Below the pieces are notes generated by a model. That model saw nothing but the letters and a program-made list of their open reading frames with translations. It had not been told where the DNA came from and did no database searches. From Clostridia bacterium (lineage in GTDB: Bacteria > Bacillota_A > Clostridia > Oscillospirales > Butyricicoccaceae): a DNA stretch of 10,085 nucleotides. Shown piece after piece: positions 6,424-10,085 of the stretch. The stretch lies in NCBI GenBank assembly GCA_017548175.1, contig JAFYMZ010000033.1:1-10085 (forward strand), written 5' to 3'. The position numbers and the translations under genes are program-made. Numbering within the stretch: the stretch's first letter is position 1; each line of letters starts with the position of its first letter.

Positions 6424-7992
6424 TTACAGCTGTCCCTTGCGCAGCACCATACCGGCGCGAGCGCCGGTGTGCACGCCGTCCTTGGCGGTCAGCACGCCGT
6501 TGACCCAGACACGGAGGATGCCTTTGCAGGCCTGCTGGGCGTTCTGGAAGGTGGGGGTGTCCTCCAGCTCTTCAAAGTTGAAGAGCACCAGATCGGCACG
6601 CATACCGGTACGGATCAGGCCGCGGTCGTGGATGCCCAGACGGGCGGCAGGCATACTGGTCATGCGGCGGATGGCTTCTTCCAGCGGGAAGAGCTTGCGC
6701 TGGCGGCAGTAGTAAGCCAGCACGCGGGGGAAGGTGCCGTAGTTGCGGGGATGGGGCTTGCCGGGATGCTGCAGGGACATGGCTTCGCCGTCGGAGCCGG
6801 TCATCACGAAGGGATTGACCATAATGGTCTCGATATCTTCTTCGCAGATGCCGTAGTTGACTTCGCTGGCACGGCCTTCGGAATCCAGCAGGATCTCAAA
6901 GACGGCTTCGCTGCCGGTGACGCCCATAGTCTCGGCGATCTCCAGCACGCTCTTGCCGATGACCCACTCGAACTTGCCGGGACGGGTCCAGGAGACCACG
7001 ATCTGATCCCAGCGGCCCAGATGGTTGCGCTCGCACTCTTCGTGCAGCTGGGCGCGGGTCTCGGGATCGCGCAGGCGGTCCAGCATGGCATCCATACCGC
7101 CTTCAAAGGCCCACTTGGGGATGTTGGAGGTCAGAGAGGTGGCGGAGGCGCGGTAGGGGTACTGGTCACAGGTGACGTCCATACCCTGACGGCGTGCCTG
7201 CTTGATCATGGCCAGCGTGGTGTGCACGTTCACCTGCCAATAGGGACGGGCGCCGCACTTATGATGGGAGATCTGCAGGGGCACGTCGGCGATGCGGGCA
7301 ATATCCAGCGCTTCTTTGGTGGCTTCCACCAGCAGTGCGCCTTCGTTGCGCATATGGGTCATATAGAAACCGCCGTAGGGCTTGACCACAGAGGCCAGCG
7401 CGGCCAGTTCTTCGGTGTCGGCATAGCATCCGGGGGGATAGATCAGACCGGAGCTCATGGCGAAGGCGCCCTCGGCCATACACTGGCCCATCAGGGTCTT
7501 CATACGGGCCATCTGCTCGGGAGTGGCCTTCTGGTCGGAGAAGCCCATAACGGCCAGACGCACGGTGCCGTGACCGGCCACGCAGCCGAAGTTGACGGAG
7601 GGCTGCTGTGCTTCGATATAATCCAGGAACTGGCCCATACTGCGCCAAGAGTACTCCATATCGCCCATATAGCGGCGCAGGAGTTCCAGATTGCGCTCTT
7701 CCACGGGTGCGGCAGACATACCGCAGTTGCCGCCGATCTCGGTGGTGACACCCTGCAGGATGCGGCTTTCGGACAGAGGATGCTTGGGCAGCGCCGTATC
7801 ACTGTGGCTGTGGATATCAATAAAACCGGGGGCCAGATACTGGTCCTCGCCGTCCACTACCTGCTGGGCGGCGCAGCCGGACAGTGCGCCAACGGCGGCG
7901 ATGCGGCCGTTCTCCACCGCCACATCGGCGCGGTACCAAGGGGCACCGGTGCCATCCAGCACACGGACGTTACGAATCAGAAGATCATACAT
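6424..7992 (-). CDS. D-aminoacylase-type amidohydrolase (N-acyl-D-amino-acid deacylase family)
   Basis: This amidohydrolase-superfamily protein has about 522 residues from the chosen start. The family hydrolyses N-acyl-D-amino acids and related amides in the cytoplasm using zinc. Counting from the upstream ATG at 7998, the metal-site residues are H63 and H65 (GFIDIHSHSD), C92 (EIGGNCG), H215 (YMTHMRNEG), H245 or H246 (ISHHKCG) and catalytic D403 (TGSDGEAM); HPRNYGTFPRVL and the C-terminal beta-sandwich (GMRADLVLF) follow. I prefer ATG 7992 because GAGGTG is 7 nt upstream; for ATG 7998 it would be only one nucleotide away. It is the last gene of the operon, 33 nt after the LOG gene. Exact substrate (D-acyl amino acid, dihydropyrimidine-like or dipeptide) is not determinable. 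Confidence 0.9.
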   Translation of the reverse strand: MYDLLIRNVRVLDGTGAPWYRADVAVENGRIAAVGALSGCAAQQVVDGEDQYLAPGFIDIHSHSDTALPKHPLSESRILQGVTTEIGGNCGMSAAPVEERNLELLRRYMGDMEYSWRSMGQFLDYIEAQQPSVNFGCVAGHGTVRLAVMGFSDQKATPEQMARMKTLMGQCMAEGAFAMSSGLIYPPGCYADTEELAALASVVKPYGGFYMTHMRNEGALLVEATKEALDIARIADVPLQISHHKCGARPYWQVNVHTTLAMIKQARRQGMDVTCDQYPYRASATSLTSNIPKWAFEGGMDAMLDRLRDPETRAQLHEECERNHLGRWDQIVVSWTRPGKFEWVIGKSVLEIAETMGVTGSEAVFEILLDSEGRASEVNYGICEEDIETIMVNPFVMTGSDGEAMSLQHPGKPHPRNYGTFPRVLAYYCRQRKLFPLEEAIRRMTSMPAARLGIHDRGLIRTGMRADLVLFNFEELEDTPTFQNAQQACKGILRVWVNGVLTAKDGVHTGARAGMVLRKGQL

Positions 7993-7999
7993 ATTCATT

Positions 8000-8005
8000 C
8001 ACCTC
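8000..8005 (-). promoter_or_regulatory. Ribosome binding site deciding the amidohydrolase start
   Basis: The minus-strand GAGGTG is 7 nt before ATG 7992 and 1 nt before ATG 7998. The spacing favours 7992, two codons shorter than the longest reading frame. Confidence 0.7.
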
Positions 8006-8025
8006 TTCAAAAGACTGTATATGGG

Positions 8026-8601
8026 TCAAATATTTTTCATATCTTTCGCGCTGACGGGGGCATCCTTGGCCTGCTCCAGATAATCCAGCAGGGCATCGGC
8101 ATCGGAAAACACGCCGTAAAGGGTTCGGCAGGCCGGTTTCATAAAACCTTGCCGGATGGTCTGCTCCAGCAGCTGTTCCAGCAGGTCGTAATAGCCGTTC
8201 AGGTTGAGAATGGCGATGGGCTTGCTGTGACGGCCCAGCTGCTTCAGCGTCAGCATCTCGAAGAACTCTTCATAGGTGCCGATGCCGCCGGGTACCATAA
8301 TAAAGCCGTCGGCACGGTCCTCCATGATCTGCTTGCGCTGGCGCATGGTTTCCGTATAGATAAACTCGGTGCAATGGGGATACAGCACGCCGTCCACATT
8401 GAAGAAGGACGGGGCAACGCCCAAAATATAGCCCTGTCGGCCGGAAACGCCCCGGGCAGCCGCGCCCATCAGGCCTTGCGCGCCGCCGCCAAAGACCATG
8501 CCGTGGCCCCGGGCGGCCAGTTTTGCGCCCAGTTCTTCCACCGCCTGCAGATAGGCGGCGTCGATCCGGTCGCTGGATGCGCCGTAAAGACAAAGATTCA
8601 T
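8026..8601 (-). CDS. LOG family protein (nucleoside 5'-monophosphate phosphoribohydrolase-like, TIGR00730)
   Basis: The 191-residue cytoplasmic Rossmann-fold protein is of family length. The LOG signature is intact: MRQRK at 86-90 and PGGIGTYEE at 104-112, which bind the nucleotide and supply the catalytic Arg and Glu. An N-terminal GGGAQGLMGAAARG loop (38-51) contacts phosphate. Characterised members (plant and actinobacterial LOG) release adenine-type bases and ribose 5-phosphate from NMPs; in Firmicutes the physiological role is mostly unproven and a lysine decarboxylase label in older annotation is unsupported. Its ATG overlaps the stop of the DUF523 gene (ATGA, 4 nt), and GGAGGAG lies about 5 nt upstream, so the two are translationally coupled. 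The C-terminal segment after residue 178 is short and not conserved. Confidence 0.92.
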   Translation of the reverse strand: MNLCLYGASSDRIDAAYLQAVEELGAKLAARGHGMVFGGGAQGLMGAAARGVSGRQGYILGVAPSFFNVDGVLYPHCTEFIYTETMRQRKQIMEDRADGFIMVPGGIGTYEEFFEMLTLKQLGRHSKPIAILNLNGYYDLLEQLLEQTIRQGFMKPACRTLYGVFSDADALLDYLEQAKDAPVSAKDMKNI

Positions 8602-9053
8602 CGGGTCTCCTCCCCTTTCAGATGACTTGCAAGGTCTGCCAGCCGGCTTTCGCCAAAGACGGCGATGCCGTGCTGCCGCAGCAGTTCTGCGGTGACGCCG
8701 TCACCGGCGGTCAAGGTGCGGGTAAAACTGCCGTCATAAACCGCACCGGTGCCGCAGGAGGGGCTGCGCTCTTTCAGCAGGGCGACTTTGCAGCCCATAC
8801 GCCGGGCCAGCGCCAGCACTTCTTCCGCGCCGCGGCGGTACTGTGCGGTAACGTCCCCTCCGTCTGCCGTCAGCACCCGGTCACCCACCCGTTCTGCCGG
8901 AGTGCGGGGTGTGGGCAGGCCGCCGAAGATCTCGCCGCAGACGGGGATCAGTTCGTGCCGCGCCTGCAATTCCAGCACGGCAGGATGGGGTTTGCTTTTG
9001 CCGTCATAGCGGCAGGCCACGCCCAGCAGACAGGCACTTACCAGGATGCGCAT
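8598..9053 (-). CDS. DUF523 domain protein (TudS-desulfidase superfamily)
   Basis: The 151-residue protein is a stand-alone DUF523 domain. Family motifs are VSACLLG (C8), CRYDG (C14), IPVCGEIFGG (C39), PRTPAE and LLKERSPSCGTG (C100). C8, C39 and C100 lie where the family has its invariant cysteines; TudS, a characterised thiouracil desulfidase of this DUF, uses three cysteines to hold a [4Fe-4S] cluster. That suggests an iron-sulfur enzyme, possibly acting on thiolated pyrimidines, but the substrate here is inferred. ATG 9053 was chosen (GAGGA 6 nt upstream, and MRILVSACLLG is the family start) over the frame's upstream ATG at 9173, which would add 40 non-homologous residues inside the NUDIX gene. 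It overlaps the NUDIX gene by 16 nt and the LOG gene by 4 nt. Confidence 0.88.
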   Translation of the reverse strand: MRILVSACLLGVACRYDGKSKPHPAVLELQARHELIPVCGEIFGGLPTPRTPAERVGDRVLTADGGDVTAQYRRGAEEVLALARRMGCKVALLKERSPSCGTGAVYDGSFTRTLTAGDGVTAELLRQHGIAVFGESRLADLASHLKGEETR

Positions 9054-9517
9054 GGCAGTTCCTCGCCGTCCAAGGCGGCATAAGTCAGTTCCTCGCCCCG
9101 ATAGACCAGTTTCAGGGAAAAGAAGGGGGCATCCTGCCGCAGCAGCCGCAGGAAGATATGGTCGCCCTGCCACAGGGGCAGAGAGGGGATCCGGTCAAAG
9201 GGCACCCATTCCAGATCGCCCTCGTCGCAGGCTTTCAGTTCACCGGTGAAGCCGGTGGCGGTGTAGAGGAACATATACTCGGTGTCCCACTTGTCGCTGA
9301 CGAAGGTAACGATGCCGCGGAAGCGGTAATCGGTAAGGGTCAGGCCGGTTTCTTCGGAGGCTTCCCGCAGCAGACATTCTTCGGGGCTCTCCCCCGCCTC
9401 CAGCTTGCCGCCGATGCCGATCCACTTGTCCTGATTGATGTCGTGTTTCTTCTTGACCCGATGGAGCATCAGGTAGCGATCCTCCTGTTGGAGGTAGCAC
9501 AGGGTAGAAAGGATCAT
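9038..9517 (-). CDS. NUDIX hydrolase (MutT/8-oxo-dGTP diphosphatase-like)
   Basis: The 159-residue protein has a complete Nudix box at residues 37-59: G37, E43, R51-E52, E55-E56 and G58-L59 in GKLEAGE...REASEETGL. The glutamates bind magnesium for cleavage of nucleoside diphosphate-X bonds. MILSTLCYLQ and the HDINQDKWIGIGGK segment resemble Firmicute MutT-like 8-oxo-dGTP diphosphatases, but substrate specificity cannot be read from sequence. The start at 9517 has AGGAGG (9523-9528) with a 5-nt spacer; the in-frame ATG at 9598 would add a basic 27-residue extension lacking a ribosome binding site. It is the first gene of the operon with DUF523, LOG and amidohydrolase genes, and overlaps DUF523 by 16 nt. 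It is divergent from the carbonic anhydrase gene. Confidence 0.93.
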   Translation of the reverse strand: MILSTLCYLQQEDRYLMLHRVKKKHDINQDKWIGIGGKLEAGESPEECLLREASEETGLTLTDYRFRGIVTFVSDKWDTEYMFLYTATGFTGELKACDEGDLEWVPFDRIPSLPLWQGDHIFLRLLRQDAPFFSLKLVYRGEELTYAALDGEELPCASW

Positions 9518-9532
9518 CACGGCCTCCTGTCC

Positions 9533-9582
9533 CCCGTAAAACGGGATATTTTTTCGCGCCTGCCGCTTTCTTTTTTGCGGCA
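9533..9582 (-). other. Two leader stem-loops upstream of the NUDIX gene
   Basis: TGCCGC (9561-9566) and GCGGCA (9577-9582) pair around a 10-nt homopurine loop on the minus strand. CCCGT (9533-9537) and ACGGG (9541-9545) pair around a 3-nt loop. The latter is four nucleotides from the AGGAGG of the NUDIX gene. Read on the plus strand the second stem is followed by ATATTTTTT, so it could also stop antisense transcripts. Function is unknown. Confidence 0.4.
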
Positions 9583-9586
9583 ACCG

Positions 9587-9595
9587 TGCTACAAT
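9587..9595 (+). promoter_or_regulatory. Extended -10 promoter for the gamma-carbonic anhydrase gene
   Basis: TGCTACAAT (9587-9595) is an extended -10, identical to that of the DUF3048 gene. The region 17 nt upstream is T-rich (TTTCTT) with no good -35. Transcription would begin near 9602, giving a leader of about 90 nt. An alternative TATAAG at 9655-9660 has no -35 or TG extension and is less convincing. Confidence 0.5.
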
Positions 9596-9606
9596 CAAAT
9601 TTGTAG
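9589..9606. promoter_or_regulatory. Dyad CTACAA-N6-TTGTAG over the plus-strand -10, candidate operator
   Basis: Inverted 6-bp arms (9589-9594 and 9601-9606) are separated by 6 nt. The dyad covers the -10 box and the predicted start of the carbonic anhydrase transcript, a placement typical of repressor sites. No known regulator consensus is recognised. Confidence 0.35.
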
Positions 9607-9640
9607 GACCCCTACGGGGTCATTCGGCCGAAACCGGCCG
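9607..9640. repeat. Two adjacent palindromic hairpins in the divergent intergenic region
   Basis: GACCCC-TAC-GGGGTC (9607-9621) and CGGCCG-AAAC-CGGCCG (9625-9640) lie 3 nt apart. Both would fold in transcripts of either strand. GTAGG-ACC-CCTAC (9603-9615) is an alternative fold that excludes the first hairpin. Neither has a T-tract, so neither is a terminator. They could be a REP-like repeat or leader structure. Confidence 0.6.
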
Positions 9641-9652
9641 CGTTCACCATTC

Positions 9653-9681
9653 ATTATAAGCGAAAAAATGTCATCGCACAA
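9653..9681 (-). promoter_or_regulatory. Promoter for the NUDIX-DUF523-LOG-amidohydrolase operon
   Basis: The minus strand has a perfect TATAAT (9653-9658) and a weak -35, TTGTGC (9676-9681), with a 17-nt spacer. Transcription would start near 9646 and give a leader of about 129 nt. The -35 overlaps the AAGGAG (9680-9685) of the divergent carbonic anhydrase gene. Confidence 0.6.
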
Positions 9682-9690
9682 GGAGCAGTT

Positions 9691-10085
9691 ATGAAAATTC
9701 CCCAGATTCATCCATCTGCCACTGTATTTCCCCACGCCGTGGTGCTGGGCGATGTGACGCTGATGGAAGACAGCAGCCTGTGGTTCGGCGCGGTGGTCCG
9801 GGCAGAACTGGACAGCCTCACCGTGGGACGCCGCAGCAACATTCAGGACAACTGCGTGGTGCACGTGGATTCCGCACACCCCTGCCGCATCGGCGACGGT
9901 GTGACGGTGGGACACGGTGCCATCCTGCACGGCTGCACCATCGGCAGCAACAGTCTCATCGGGATGGGTGCCGTGGTGCTGAACGACGCCGTCATCGGCG
10001 ACAACTGCATTGTGGGTGCCCGGGCACTGGTCACCGGCGGAAAGGTCTTTCCCGACGGCTGGCTGATTATGGGCGTGCCTGCCAA
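9691..10085 (+). CDS. Gamma carbonic anhydrase family protein (left-handed beta-helix hexapeptide repeats), partial (C-terminus off right edge)
   Basis: The first 131 residues are visible. The repetitive [V/I]G-D/N hexapeptide pattern (such as IGDGVTVG, IGSNSLIGMG, IGDNCIVG) indicates a trimeric left-handed beta-helix. Residues H58 (NCVVH), H75 and H80 (VGHGAILHG) match the three zinc-binding histidines of gamma-class carbonic anhydrases (YrdA/PaaY/CamH type), which interconvert carbon dioxide and bicarbonate. Many CamH-type members show weak or no measured activity, so catalysis is not assured. At the conserved Arg-x-Asp of strand VVRGD, this protein has R37-A38-E39, replacing Asp by Glu. 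The start at 9691 has AAGGAG 5 nt upstream. It is the only plus-strand gene and is divergent from the NUDIX operon. Confidence 0.9.
   Translation, partial: MKIPQIHPSATVFPHAVVLGDVTLMEDSSLWFGAVVRAELDSLTVGRRSNIQDNCVVHVDSAHPCRIGDGVTVGHGAILHGCTIGSNSLIGMGAVVLNDAVIGDNCIVGARALVTGGKVFPDGWLIMGVPA

Noticed and set aside
6367..8625. 752-codon open frame on the plus strand opposite the amidohydrolase and LOG genes
   Set aside because: It spans two well-supported minus-strand genes and their intergenic gap. High GC removes stop codons from the opposite strand; there is no recognisable family.
9054..9173. Extended DUF523 N-terminus from the in-frame ATG at 9173
   Set aside because: The 40 extra residues lie wholly inside the NUDIX gene in another frame, and the family starts at the MRILVSACLLG segment with a ribosome binding site at 9060-9064.
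9595..10085. Minus-strand open frames opposite the carbonic anhydrase gene
   Set aside because: Both (9595-9930 and 9843-10085) are complements of a well-recognised hexapeptide-repeat protein and show no family features.

Overview
The window looks like a chromosomal stretch from a GC-rich Clostridia gut-type Firmicute, probably Oscillospiraceae (Faecalibacterium/Gemmiger/Subdoligranulum-like). That placement is inferred from high GC, strong AGGAGG/GAGGTGA ribosome binding sites, Firmicute-type promoters (several with an extended -10), and families such as DUF3048 lipoproteins and DUF4080 radical SAM proteins. No phage, IS, tRNA, rRNA or CRISPR was seen. Coding is dense. Nine genes lie on the minus strand, including one partial gene at the left edge; one partial gene lies on the plus strand at the right edge.

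Left part, read along the minus strand. metG (methionyl-tRNA synthetase, 1250-3208) has its own strong promoter, whose -35 box overlaps the stop codon of the gene before it. It is followed by a 12-bp stem-loop and then tatD (408-1184). Next comes a separately promoted lipoprotein (left edge to 274) with a GNESGT repeat linker and the beginning of a DUF3048 domain.

Middle. A MATE-family exporter (5003-6352) and a B12-binding-type radical SAM protein with a DUF4080-like tail (3287-4996) are 6 nt apart, with the second ribosome binding site inside the last codons of the first gene. They probably form a translationally coupled pair.

Right part. A tight four-gene minus-strand operon runs NUDIX hydrolase (9038-9517), DUF523 protein (8598-9053), LOG-family phosphoribohydrolase (8026-8601) and D-aminoacylase-type amidohydrolase (6424-7992). 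The first three overlap each other (16 nt, then a 4-nt ATGA). A perfect 12-bp stem-loop separates the operon from the MATE gene. Divergently, a gamma-carbonic-anhydrase-like hexapeptide protein starts at 9691 and runs off the right edge.

Most of the content is ordinary housekeeping and accessory metabolism. The parts most worth a second look are three. The 173-nt divergent intergenic region has face-to-face promoters whose predicted 5' leaders would be antisense to each other and are packed with palindromes. The NUDIX-DUF523-LOG trio could form a modified-nucleotide (possibly thiopyrimidine) clean-up route. The MATE-radical SAM pair could be a make-and-export unit. All three are inferences.
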